From NCBI GenBank assembly GCA_949825045.1, contig OX463810.1, forward strand, positions 35,660,201 to 35,724,200: a stretch of DNA of 64,000 nucleotides. The letters are read 5' to 3'. The position numbers and the translations under genes are program-made. Source of the DNA: Argyresthia goedartella (Eukaryota > Arthropoda > Insecta > Lepidoptera > Argyresthiidae). Each line of letters begins with the position of its first letter. Within the stretch, counting starts at the first letter, position 1. Positions 21,871-33,657 of this stretch are shown one piece after another. Under the pieces are notes generated by a model. The model had not been told where the DNA came from. It did no database searches and saw only the letters and a program-made list of their open reading frames with translations.

Positions 21871-23490
21871 CAACAAGCTTGCCAGTTATGCGTAATTACT
21901 TGGCTGCCGTGACAGCGCAGCAGCCTATGAAATGAGTGACCTGCATACATCGGACGGCCGTGCTCTGCATTCTTCATGCATATGCTGTGCCCCACGGACT
22001 TTCAGCGACTTCCGAGCGAGGGTGCAATCCCGCTAACGAAACGACTTCAAGTGATAACGACGGGAAGACGACAGTCTGTGTGGTAGCTTGTCTGTCGTGG
22101 CCAGATTACGAAATTGATTTAATGACGTGGCCAACCATGGTTGATGAAGTTTCTTAATCTTTGAGAACTTAATACTGCGGTAGCTTAGGTGAGGATTTCT
22201 CTTGTATGGCTTTAATAGATTAAAGGGCTGTCTTTAATTTATAAAAGCTCGTGTAATTTATTGTGTTGCTGTAGCGGCAACAGAAATACACATTCTGTAA
22301 AAATTTCAACTCTACCTATTCATTCATGATGGTTTCGTTCGTGAGATACAGTCCGCTGACGGACGGACAGACGGACAGCGGAGGCTTAGAAATAGGGTCT
22401 CGTTTGGCATCTTTTTGGTACGGAACCCTAACAATGAATCAATAAAAGTGTTGGTAAGTGCGAAACTCCCAAACGGCTGGACTGATTTGAATGAACATTT
22501 TTAAAATCTATTTGTTAGAAGGTTTTTACGAAGGGAAAAAAATGAAAATCGCAAAGGTAACAGCTTCATCAATCGTTAAATTTTTCAATTGGTAGCGGAC
22601 TGCCGCAATCCAAAATATCTTTTACCAGTACGCGTATCTGTCAGGACAGCTCGTGCTGGATACAATACAATATGTTTTTATGGAATCCAACCTTTCTGAC
22701 CATTTCATGAAATGATTGGCCAGATCACCAAATGTTTAGTCATGATATGATCAAATTTATGAGCTGGTCACGACATATCCATTATATTGGTGAACAACTT
22801 GTTTCTATAATTAGCAATTATTTAATTTCTACAATCAATTCTCAAAAAATAAGTAAATTAATGATTACAGCTTAGCTTTTTCATGTAGAAAAAATATGAC
22901 AACTTTTGTTCCGTGTTTTCTTTAAATAAAATAGAGAAAACTATGCACTAAAAAAAGCTAAGGGTTAGGCACCGCCTTGCCTTGACAATACTGGTAGGAA
23001 ATATCTAGGTCCAAAAATTAGCTAACACAGTTAACAGTCCTGCTCGCTCGTACCATAAATACATTTTGTCTGTAGTTAGGTTGAGGCTCTAGGCACATTA
23101 AATGAATCTAAGTAACCCTGTGGAACAATAAAATTAACTTAACTAAGGAGGACCGGACAATCGATATCATTATTAATTATTTTTAACATATGTAGGTAAT
23201 CGGCAATAGTAACTTCTAACAAATGTACAATATAAACGTTTTGACATTATTAAAACTCTAAGATAACAACTCGCATGACAAAAACTAGTAATTTCAAGCT
23301 TTATTGACAATTTTATCAACACGATGATCAAAGAGCAACCTTAAGTCATGGTGTACACGGAGATCATGCATTATATTACATCTAGAAAGAACCTGGCCCT
23401 GTAAACTATAGTTTGTGTGAAGAATATTGAATTTACGGGTAAAAGTACAAACGAAAAATTTTGAAGCTTATTGGTTGAAGCAATAGATTT
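21871..23490. other. Gene-free interval with one dispersed repeat
   Basis: Positions 22250-22432 carry the CGGACGGACAGACGGACAG tract and GGTACGGAACCCTAA of the GGGTTCCG repeat. CTGCGGTAGCTTAGGTGAGG at 22170 matches the TIR of the 5.9-kb element. The 73-codon frame at 21936 is unrecognised. Confidence 0.45.
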
Positions 23491-23494
23491 GATG

Positions 23495-23805
23495 AATTAA
23501 ACACGATTCGATATCTCCACATAAATGATAAACAACAGAGGACCAAGCAAGGATCCCTGAGGGACTCCTCTTGGAAAAAAACCTAACTTGAATCGTAATT
23601 GTTGAGAAAGTTAGCCTGGGATCTATTATCGATATAAGATGAAAACCACCTCAGCAGATCACCATGTATTCCCGTTCCAATAAGCTTGCTTATAAATGTA
23701 TTATAATCTATTCTATCAAAGGCCTTTCTTTAATATATAACATCGACTTCCCGACCATTATCCATTTCTTCAGTAATGTAACAATTTAGCAGTAGGAGGT
23801 TTAAC
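23495..23805 (-). pseudogene. RT fragment of a further LINE
   Basis: On the minus strand the fragment reads AFDRIDYNTFISKLIG, then SSYIDNRSQANF, then GVPQGSLLGPLLFIIYVEIS: RT motifs in the correct order with a frame break near the PRGVPQ junction. Both ends are truncated. The GSLLGPLLF wording separates it from families A and B. Confidence 0.8.
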
Positions 23806-23930
23806 CTTCTACCCCATCATATTAAATCACTCTCTGTTGTAGGTAGTCAAAGTGCACCCGTGAGAAAACGTTTCATTGTATTTGATTTTTATTTCATACA
23901 CAGAAGATTATTATGTATCAAATCACGACT

Positions 23931-23935
<5 letters not shown>

Positions 23936-23966
<31 letters not shown>
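23936..23966. repeat. (AT)n microsatellite
   Basis: An uninterrupted run of about 15 AT dinucleotides. Confidence 0.95.
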
Positions 23967-23970
<4 letters not shown>

Positions 23971-24239
23971 TCAATCCATAGATATTCTTACTATACCTCC
24001 TAACATTATCACCAACGAAAATCTAAGACCAGTAAATGTGAGCAATGCGAAATGATTCTCAGAAAATAAGTTTTTTTTTTGCCCCATTTTATTGCCAGTG
24101 TCACTCGAACTAAGACTTTTATGGTCCACACACTACCAACCTAACCGACCAAACCATCCATTCAGGGTAAGATGGTGTTTAAACGGCACAATAAGGAATA
24201 TTCTCAACGCAGCCTAAGAGGTTCCTCATTATTCGTTAC

Positions 24240-24345
24240 CCGAGTCTACAGGTTAAAAACTATTCTTTCGAAAACTTTGGCAATAATGCAAAGTTTGGAT
24301 ATAGGTCTATACTGCCATTGGTCATTCAACTCCTAATAATATAAC
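24240..24345 (-). pseudogene. RT fragment (YRPISKL...AKVFE motif)
   Basis: The minus strand reads QWQYRPISKLCIIAKVFERI, the conserved early RT motif of non-LTR elements. It is a short remnant and may belong to the same element as 23495-23805. Confidence 0.65.
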
Positions 24346-24504
24346 CATTATTATGAGCAAAATTGAGGATAACCCATAAGAGTTACCCATAAAATAAGCC
24401 ATAAATATATGAGTAACCCATAAGATTTTGCTGAATAAACTAGATTCATCCAAAGCTATAATATTATCAGGACCGGGTGGTCCTGTGGATGGATTTCTCT
24501 CTTT

Positions 24505-24795
24505 TTACAGCCAGAGCATCAAACCAGGCCCTGTCGTGTGATGTGCGATTTTCCAAGTTTCTCGGACAACGGCGACCTCTTCCCACTTGTTGGCTTCAAT
24601 TTGAAACGCGGACATGTCGCGCTTGTCACAATCCTTGAAACGCAACATGGGTCGTCCGACTGCTCTCTTGGCGTGCGCGACTTCACTCAGGAGAGCTTGG
24701 TGAGGCAAACAAGTGTGCTCCATACGGTGCACATGTCCGAGCCACCCCAGCCGTCTTTGCTTTAGAATGGCGGTGATGCTTTGCAATTACTAACA
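24505..24795 (-). pseudogene. C-terminal fragment of an RTE/CR1-like LINE
   Basis: An open minus-strand frame reads LKQRRLGWLGHVHRME, then HAKRAVGRPMLRFKD and a Trp-containing tail. The WLGHV-R plus GRP signature is known from the C-termini of insect LINE polyproteins. No RT motif is attached. Related wording recurs at 56270-56530. Confidence 0.75.
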
Positions 24796-24831
24796 CGTTA
24801 TAATTAGAAAATGAAACAAAGTTTCTTGAAA

Positions 24832-25045
24832 TAAACATTGACAGAAAATTGCAGTGGGGACCCCAATATAGATAAATTAGCAGATAAACTAAGTTTAAAG
24901 CTTATGCTGTTAGGAACCTCAGACAAAACATGGATGTGGTTTAATCAAGGCTAGTATTTTTTAGTTACTATCATAGTGGCATGTCCTACGATATCTTGTT
25001 GTGAGGGAAAGCAGTGGATATTCAAACTATTTTTATTTTTCGGAA
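24832..25045 (+). pseudogene. LINE family A RT/C-terminal fragment (copy 6)
   Basis: The plus strand gives IDRKLQWGPQ, then AYAVRNLRQNMDV, then SYYHSGMSYDILL and GKAVDIQTIFIF. These match copy 4 at 15120-15370 with several stops. It is a short diverged copy without a 3' UTR. Confidence 0.75.
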
Positions 25046-25680
25046 CTTCCACTGTTGTTTGGGAAGCCTGTTCACATTGTTCGGACATTCCATGTCGCAA
25101 AGCGCATGTAAGTAGGAAGGGGGTTTAGCAATTTATTATCTTATTGGCAGGTGTTTGAGGCGCAGCGCCCGTCATCTAGTTTTGGCTAGTGTTCCATACA
25201 CTCAAGCAAAACAAACCGAGGCCGAGGCGGACCTGTACCTTACAGACCGCGGGCTGCTCAGTCTGATAACAGGTCTATGGATCTGCGATGGACCCTCCTA
25301 CTGTCGAGAGTGACCCCTGTTGTCCATGCTTACGCCCATTTGTGCGGACTTAAAACTGCTCACTGTCACTCCCCTTGTTGTTTTCTACCTGGTGGTCGGG
25401 TGGCCACCCATAAAGGCTACACGTGCTTGCCCAGCACACGTGCCACCTCTCGACCTAGCTGGCGTTATCCACAGGAACGACGAGTCAATAGGTGCGGAGC
25501 TAGTTCGGTTGAATGAATCTGTGGCTTGCGCCTGACGGAGATGCCATACCGGGTTTGTTTCCAGAGTTTTCCTTCTCCAGAACAGATTCCAGGCTGTGCT
25601 GTCTGTTTTCACGAAGTATAGTGATGACCCAAGGTGTTGTCTGGATTTATTTTAATCCCGTATTTACCTAAGTGGCCTTA
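25046..25680. other. Unassigned interval
   Basis: This is moderately GC-rich around 25200-25520, with overlapping open frames on both strands of 71 to 79 codons. I recognise none of them and see no splice pattern. It could be an old transposon segment. Confidence 0.3.
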
Positions 25681-27240
25681 TACAACACTTTGGTAAAAAT
25701 GAGGTGCTATTCTCTCGGCGGGCTCCATAGGCATAAATAATAGAACAGGATGGTGCGATTCAAGTTTTGGCGTTAGAGGGTCAACACACTTAGATACCAT
25801 TATCAATTGATTAAAATATATTAAATCGACAATTCTGCGATACGTGGTCGAAGCCCAAGGCAATCATTTCATCAGTTAGCAAAAGTTCATCCGTACTATT
25901 ATTAATATTTGACGGATAAAATATCGAAATATCTGTAAGTGTTATAAACCAAACGATACCGCTCAGATTAAAGTCCCCAACAATAATTACCACATCGGAC
26001 GGGCTATTTGAAAAAAGGTGTTCAGTTTATTAAGAAAATTAGATAATTGAAAACTAAATGATAAACTATTATTCTTGCACACAAATAGATCACACACTTC
26101 CGTGTAAAAGCTTGCTATATAAGTACGCATAACCAGAGGTCTTCTGCCGTGCAGTTGAAATGGGGTAATAATTTAACTTGCAAGTGCTTACGCTTTCAGG
26201 ACACCACCGCCCAGCTGCATGATCAGTTAAGTAAAAGTTGCGGTCTCTACGCCGAACTATCGATCATCCAAGAACTCCAAGTAAGATAACCTATCCAATT
26301 ACTATATCTCAGTTAAGATTTTTATATCATATGAAATCAAACGCGCTGTACGATAAACCTGCTAAGTTTTCATTCGTAGTCCACGTACGTTTAGATTATA
26401 AATACTTAGGCCACGATCAATTCCATTAAACGAAATCATTGCAATAAACATAGCGACACAATAGCTTCTCTTCAATCTTCTCCCGTTATTTTCTGATCCA
26501 TACTCAAGTGGTCATTAATGTACACTCTGCCAGTAGCTCCTTGGAACCCGATGTCCGCGGCCACCAACTTTTCAGCGTGTGCTGCCGCGGTGAAATCTTC
26601 CTTAATATCTCTGTTAAAAAACGACTATTATCAGTTTCTCTTTAGTGTTTTTCACAACACTAGATATATAATTAATCTGGGACAGCGTAACCAACCTTGC
26701 TGCTGACCTTCTCAACGATTGAAATAAGGTTTTCATCCTTCTTGATAGGTACTCCCTTTCACTCAATATTGTTCAGTCGCGATCTCTATTCCTGGGCAGA
26801 TGGTGCGAGCTTTGTATTGTTTAATTCCTTTTGCAGATTATGGATATTATCCCGAAATATCTCCAGGTTGGTCACCCTGGTTTCCACATTAGTAAGCCTT
26901 CCACCGATCTCCACGACTTTTTCACTCACGTAGATGTGTGCATGTGTCTTTGAGGGCGGACAGCTCTCTTTTGATGGTCTGCATCTTCCTTTAGTCCTGT
27001 TATACCATATGGCGCTTAAGGTCCTGGAGCGCCTTCAATATGGTGTCCAGAGGGGCAGTCTCGACGGGGGTGAGTGCAGCAGGTGATGGAGCACAGCACT
27101 TCCAATGCCCTTTTATCGGGTCCTTACCTCCTCCAAGTGGTTTCGGCAATGTTCGCACCGCTCGAGTCCAGCTGGTTTTGCACATCGAACATTGTACCCT
27201 ATCATTAAAATTACATTGCTCGAATTGCATTGTTGCTAAG
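25680..27240 (-). pseudogene. LINE family C: ORF1 plus start of ORF2 endonuclease
   Basis: Read right to left, a Cys-rich finger (27230 to about 27150, VQCSMCKTSWTRAV) is followed by a helical, coiled-coil-like stretch (about 26990-26780, EIGGRLTNVETRVTNLEIF). Then comes RLNNIE and KKDENLISIVEKV (about 26760-26690). This is the ORF1 layout of insect Jockey-type LINEs (inference). After a decayed gap, an APE endonuclease piece reads VIIVGDFNLSGIVW (25993 onward) and continues to the SHHPVLLF motif and beyond (about 25750-25680). The element stops before RT. Stops and frameshifts are scattered throughout. Confidence 0.7.
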
Positions 27241-27809
27241 TAATGAGCTGATAGGAGGAAAACAGTAAAAAATAATATGTGTCGTAACGCGAGCCAAAAG
27301 TTGACAGTAAATTACGATGTTGGTGCGGTAGGGACACGCGCATATGGAATGAGTGTTCATACAAGACTGATATATCAATTATGTTGCTATTTCTTTTTCT
27401 ATATTAAATCGCCATTGTACCTAATCTGCGTTGCGTCATTGTGCCAGTGGAATCCGGGAGCGTTCACTATTAGTATGCAGTCGCCATGTCGAACTTCTTT
27501 ATGAGGACCTACGGAATGCCGCTTAAACCACTTGTTTCGACCGTTACCTATTTTAAAAGATTCACATGCTTTGAATCAAAACTCCTGCAACGCCTGAGTT
27601 ACATAATATAAATTATAGATAGAAAACCCTAAAAATGCTTTTTTACAGTTGTAAAGTTAAAGTTTTCTTTGCCATTCATTTAATTTGGTTTGATTAGTAG
27701 GGTAATTTGCTCCTCGTTTAATACACAAAACTGTGATAAACAAATATATATATATATACATATATAAGTAGATAGCCAGTAATAATACGCTCAGATGTCA
27801 ATAATTAAA

Positions 27810-28962
27810 AACCAATCTCTGTTTTAACCTCGATATCTAAAATTATCGAGAAACTGACTAACAAGAGGCTGGTCAGCTACCTCAATAAATATAATATTAT
27901 CTCAAATTCCCAATACGGCTTCAGAAAGGGACTCTCAACGCAAGACGCTATCACAATACTAGTAAATACCATAGCAAGAGAGGTAGACAGGAGCCAGAAG
28001 TGTCTGACAGTCTTTTTAGACCTTAAGAAGGCCTTTGACACCGTGTCTGTCCCCATTCTCATTAAGAAGCTGGAGAATATTGGCATTCGTGGTACTGCTC
28101 TGTCCCTATTTGAAAGCTACCTACACGACCGAACACAAAAGGTAAAAATTGAAAAACTTATTAGTAAGGAAGAATCTGTCACCTCTGGTGTCCCGCAGGG
28201 GAGTGTCCTCGGCCCGACGCTCTTCCTAATATACATAAACGATCTATGTAACCTTGGGGGCGTCGGGGGGAGGATCTTCTCCTATGCAGATGATACTGCA
28301 ATAGTTTTCTCGTAGGAATCATGGGATACGGTACATAAAGTTGCTGAACTAGGACTGGTTAGGGTTGCCAACTGGTTCAATGAAAATCTTTTGCAAGCAA
28401 AAACCAAATTTATGGATGTGGAAAGAGCCCAGAGGTCTATCGTAAAGGTGTACAGTCTACCTCGCAGGTTTACTACACAATCCCTATATGAGACTAGTCA
28501 CCTCCTGTCAGTTAGAAAACTATACATTCTTAATTTAATCCTGTCTTGCCACAATATATGACAAAGTAAACAGAATTTTATGAATATACCACCTTCAGCT
28601 ACATACTTGTAAAGAGACTGTAACTTAATGGCTAAATACACTTAACTATGAGGAAGTTGAAAACCTTCTTCAAAGACCTTCTTAAACGATGATTAACTAA
28701 TATAAGTACTCACCAAACCCCTTTACATACTGCATTCTCACAGACACTACCTACGAATATAATAATAGACCCCAAGGTTTGTACAACCGCAGGGCTTTGG
28801 TAGGTTTGACTGTTACCATATGTGGATGTTTACACATCCCAAGGTTCATTATAATGCAACCGTAGGGCATAGGAACAGTTACTATCACGCATAGGTACAC
28901 AAAACACACACACACACATATACACCCTCACTCAAGCACACACACAATACACACATACACAC

Positions 28963-29009
<47 letters not shown>

Positions 29010-29200
29010 ACACAAACACACACACACATACACAAAACACATATACCCTTATCTGTTAATATTTAAGAAAAGTAACAATAACTTTAACTGTACGCTAGAA
29101 TCTTAAGAGAAGTTGCGAGTATTATCATTACTTACTGGGAAGTCTTGTTACATGCTATGTTAACAGTTTCTATGAAATAAAACAACTTTTATTTTATTTT
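27810..29200 (+). pseudogene. LINE family D: RT fragment and decayed 3' part
   Basis: The frame reads [15 protein letters not shown] (27813), [47 protein letters not shown] and YADDTAIVF, a full set of RT palm motifs, before a TAG at 28313-28315. Beyond it, ANWFNENLLQAK continues in frame, after which part of the thumb is missing. VERAQRSIVKVYSLPRRF and a short tail remain. The 3' part runs through a (CA)n block to an AATAAAA-rich end near 29180. The first RT motifs and the endonuclease are missing. Confidence 0.85.
28901..29040. repeat. (CA)n microsatellite cluster
   Basis: Interrupted CACACA runs, the longest at about 28965-29008. It is probably located in the 3' region of LINE D. Confidence 0.95.
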
Positions 29201-30800
29201 TATTTATAATACCTTTTTTGAGCTAAACTAATAAACATTTTAAAAATAAGATGCATTGAATTAAAAGCCCTACGCGTTTATTATGCGGCTGATTGCGTAA
29301 CGCAAATTATAAAATAACAATGATGAAGATGGAAGGAAAAAAGTAATTGAATAAATACCCTTTCAAGCTGAACTCGTAATTAATGGTTTTAGATTTATAA
29401 ACCTTTGCATGAAAAGGGAATTACTTTTCGTCGTTAAAATTTAGAGAAGCTTTACTCGGCTGACGTTTGATTTCAATACAAATCGCGTCTCATTTTGACT
29501 CTGTCGGTGTATCTGAAGTACTACTCAGTAAGTACTCTGAAGATAAACAAGATGTAACGGAAGGGTGTATACTTTGTTCACTCTATTAATGGTCTTTTGA
29601 CATTTCCTTATTGCCAACATAATAAGCAATATTTTTCATTGCAAACGTTGATGGTTTTGAGTTGTCGAAAAAACATTAATAGAGTGAACAAAGTATAGTC
29701 ATTATATTTATAAGATATTATTTTTTGGTAACATTTATAAAATATTTAAGAGTTAAGATTCTCACGGAAGGAAAACGCGATTAGTTTTTTTTTCGATAGA
29801 ATTTAATTACGAAAAGTCCTCTTAATTGATTAATTTTTTCCTGTAATTCTGAAATCCTAACTAATTTAATTGCGGAATTGCATTCGAAATTTGAATATCA
29901 TGTATTTGTAAACTCTCTTTGAAAATATTTTTGACAAAATAGCGTAGTTTATTTTTAAACATGTTTTATGTGGTTTTGCGCTACGTTATTTTAGTTTAAG
30001 AGAAACGTGTGGGCGCGAGCCTCCATAAAATAAGCGGTAACCTTTTTCAACCCTTAAACCTTGTCCGATTTTTAAAATTTTTTCACATGTTTGAGATACT
30101 ATGAAAAACTATACTCGTGCGTTTTGTTTTTTTTTAAATATTTTTTATTTAATAAATATAAGGACATTCACTTTTTTGACCAAAAAAAACCCTCCAGCAT
30201 TTTATTTATTTTTAACCAATCAAGCCAGATTTTCAAAAAAATTAAAAACTACAAGCATCGTTTATGATGTGTGGAAACGAATGAGACCAAATTTGTCTTA
30301 TTCCATAAAGGTTTAGGGGTAGAAAAACGTTACCGCTCAAAAGCCTTATTCGGCCGAAAATTTAGGCAATTGCGCTCTTATAGCTCTGAGATAGCTTGTA
30401 TTTTGGTAAATACCTACTCGCGCCGAGTTCTGTCGCCATTCGCTCGTCTTAAGTCGAGCGCATTGTTTGCGCTCTCTTTTCTTTCTTGTGTGGAAGTGAT
30501 TAACGCTGTCACTTTCGTTTACATTCGCATTCGTTTTATATATTTTTTTCGTATCACCTTAAATAGTTGTTAGGGAGATCACAATGAACAACTTTAACTA
30601 TGAAACTGACTTGATCAGAGCTTTAAAAGAGATGTTGTCGGACTCTCAAAGTAATGGGATCACTATATTTCGCTCGGGAAATGAAAACATCAGTATGAAT
30701 AAACATTTCAGTTCTAACTTTTGGTATTACCAAGTAAAAAATACCCCGGTAATCCTATGTACATATATAATGTTACTTTAAATTAGCGATTAACAAGTAC
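29200..30800. other. Gene-free interval apart from the MITE
   Basis: Positions 30560-30640 share an ordered block with 57585-57660 (GTTGTTAGGGA, then GAACAACTTT, CTATGAAAC and TGATCAGAGC). The 65-codon frame starting at 30584 therefore begins inside a dispersed repeat. Its second half is unique and unrecognised. The remainder is AT-rich. Confidence 0.45.
29569..29697. mobile_element. 129-bp hairpin MITE
   Basis: The ends TATACTTTGTTCACTCTATT and AATAGAGTGAACAAAGTATA are perfect inverted repeats of about 23 bp, bounded by TA that could be the target duplication. The body is non-coding. A Tc1/mariner-type MITE is the likely reading. Confidence 0.75.
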
Positions 30801-30839
30801 CTTAAAGGAAAAAAAAAGTTGAAAGAAAAAAATACATCT

Positions 30840-33245
30840 TTATTAAATAATTTATTTATTTTATTTATAATATTAGGTACACAAAACAGCACTAGAGATA
30901 ATACATCAAATTACAGCAACAAAACAAGTACAAAAGGGGCTGTCTTCAGCGCCAAAAGTATGTGCACACAGCATGGTGTAAGGTAAATCTAGAACTAACT
31001 AAACAAAAACTACATACAATGGAAAGATTACCTACTTAACTATTGGAAAAACTTAAGATATTTTTCTACACTTAAGAGATGAAATAGAACTAAAAAACTA
31101 AATAAAAAACAATTTAAAAACATAAATAAATGATGATCGATATCTGTTACAATCAATGAATTATCATATCTGCTTAAGGATTTTGCGCATTTTATATTTA
31201 AAGCAAGGCAAAGAGACGTGGTGGATGTCAGGAACATCATCTTCGGTGGCCACAACTTCATTGTAGCGACGACACATTCGAAGCATGGGGTTATTGGCGC
31301 TGATGTTCGACCTGCATGTTGGGATGAAGAAAGGACGCGGTATTCTGACTGACCTGCTTGGTACTTGAAATTTGATTTCTGAGAGAGTAGAAGTTACTAT
31401 TGCTCCATTTATTATTTTATGAAGATGGATCAGATCATGGAGTCTACGACGCGACTCTAAGGATTCCAGTGAGAAACGTTCGCATCTGTTATCGTAAGAC
31501 TTGACCGCGCGACGAAGACCGAGACGTGCGCAGAGCATGCGTAGGAAGCGCTTCTGGACTGACTCAATATGATCGATGTGCATTTTGTAAAATGGTGACC
31601 AAACGACAGACGCATATTCCAATCTGGAGCGGACAAGGGCATTATACAACAGAATGAGACTCTCTAATTTCTTAAAGGACTTAGTTACTCTTGAAATGAA
31701 TCCAAGAAGTTGGTTACATTTTTTTACTAGGGTTGAGCAGTGTTGATTAAGACTTAGTTTGTCGTCGAAAATAACGCCTAAGTCACGGGCTTCGTATTTT
31801 CTTTGCAGCGTTGCATCCCCTATGGTATAATCGGACAGGACAGGATTGTGGTTACGGGTCATCGTAATTACGAAGCACTTGTCAGCAGCCAAAAACATGC
31901 GGTTGTCTGCGCACCAGTGGGACAGTGTGTTCAAGTCTTCCTGAAGGATTGTGCAGTCGCGTTGTGTACGGACACGTGTAAAGACTTTGAGGTCGTCAGC
32001 GTATAACAAGCAAGGACTATTGAATTTTATCACCAGGTCATTGATAAAAATTATGAAGAATAAAGGCCCTAGTAGAGATCCTTGCGGAATACCAGAGGGG
32101 ATTCCAGCTGGAGACGATAAGTGCCCTTTCAGCGCTATTATTTGGCTACGATTTTTGATATATGATTCCACCCAGTGCAGTAAGTTTCCGTGCATCCCAT
32201 ATAATGATAGTTTGCAACAAAGAATACGATGGTTTACTTTATCAAAAGCTTTACGAAAATCTGTGTAGATTGTGTCCACTTGGCAGCGGCCGTTGAACGC
32301 CGTACACAGGTAGTTTGTGTACTCGAGCAGATTGGAGACAGTTGATTTTCCCTTGACAAAGCCGTGCTGCTCAGGTACAATACGTGGCTTGACATGGCTA
32401 TAGAGCACATCGAAGACGAACGACTCAAGCACCTTAGCGAAGCATGATAATATGCTGATGGGGCGATAGTTGCCACAATTGCTATTATCACCCGATTTAT
32501 GGATAGGCACAACATACGCCAATTTCCAATTATTTGGAAAAGTGCTCGTGCTGAACGACTTGTTGAAGATGATCGTAAGAGGTATAGATAGAGCACCGGC
32601 ACATGATTTAATGAAGTATGGGGGAATCCCGTCAGGACCAGCTCCCTTATTGACATTTACAGTCAGCAACTTTCTACGAACTGCATCTTGAGGTATAGTC
32701 ATATTGGCTAGGCTATTGTTACATTCACCGATGTTAGTTAGGTCTTCACAGTCACCATCGTGATCGATGTCGTCCTTCTCAAAAACTGACGCAAAATATT
32801 CGGAGAACAAATTACACACCTCTAGCCCACCGCGTGCGGATTTGTTGCCGAAGTACATAGTTTCAGGGAGAGAGTTGTTTGCTTTTTTAGACTTGACGAA
32901 GGTAAAAAATAATTTTGTCGTGTCACACAAGGAGTTTTCGACACTACTCAGAAACAATTTGTAGCAGTCCTCACTAAGTTTTTTTGGATCTGGTTCGTAG
33001 CATTTGGAACTCATCATAATCCCGGGGATTCTGATATTTTTTGTACCGTCTGTGAACTTTATTTTTCTCGTCGATACAAGCTTTTAGAGATTATGAAAAC
33101 CAGAGGGGGTGCCTATTGTCACCAACTCTTTTAAGGGGGGTATTTTGTTTGATGATGTCATTCAAAGTGGTATAGAATATCGCTAGGTCTACGTTTACAT
33201 CAGAGTTACTTAATACCATGGGCCAGTCAATGCAATCAAGGGCTT
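30840..33245 (-). pseudogene. LINE family E, large open RT frame, 5'-truncated
   Basis: The reverse transcriptase would copy its own RNA at the target site. A 617-codon open frame (33017-31164) holds GNYRPISILSCFAKVLE, QHGFVKGKSTVSNLL, YTDFRKAFDKVNH, SGIPQGSLLGPLFF, LLYADDLKVF and KYEARDLGVIFDDKL. The RLEYASVVWSPFY thumb/connection motif follows. The ATG at 33017 is not the natural start: homologous sequence continues upstream in another frame (KVHRRYKKYQNPRDYDEF and, further, DCIDWPMVLS) to about 33245, with a frameshift at an A-run near 33000. The 3' UTR runs to about 30840 and ends in A/T-rich TTTAT repeats. This is the least damaged RT in the window. Wording fits the Jockey/CR1 group; clade not resolved. 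Confidence 0.92.
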
Positions 33246-33279
33246 GGACGTTCAGCAGTTACATAAATGCAAATAAAAG

Positions 33280-33657
33280 ATCGATCGGAAGCAGGATCAA
33301 TTCAAGTAAATTAAAAGCCTCGATCGGAACCAGTTCCATACAAGTAATCTTGGGATTCGGTTTATCTTCGGGTTGCGCAAATTCGACGATATTTCTCAAT
33401 ATCGCAAAGAGTTGGGGTGGCTTCCAATTCATCGTCGCCGAGACAGTCATATTCTCTCTTATCTTTTCAATATATTGAAAAACCCGCGCTACCCCAGCTA
33501 CCTTCGAGACCGCTTTGAGTATCTCTTTTCAGGAGATCGGCACCGGAGATCTCACACGGTCTCATTCTTAGCCATTCCAAGGCATAGCACCTCGGCATAT
33601 GAGCACTCATTCAGGCTGTAGGCGTTTCGACTGTGGAACGCACTACCTTGCACTATA
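33280..33657 (+). pseudogene. LINE family F, ORF2 C-terminal part (upstream half)
   Basis: The plus frame reads FIFGLRKFDDISQYRKELGW, LPIHRRRDSHILSYLFNIL, then YLRDRFEYLF, a TAG at 33618-33620, and AFRLWNALPCTI in the same frame. The frame is cut by the DNA transposon at 33658 and resumes at 37593. The start of the fragment meets LINE E head-to-head at about 33250. Confidence 0.85.

Noticed and set aside
25277..25535. Overlapping 71- and 79-codon frames
   Set aside because: No recognisable domain, and the antisense strand is equally open; explained by GC composition.
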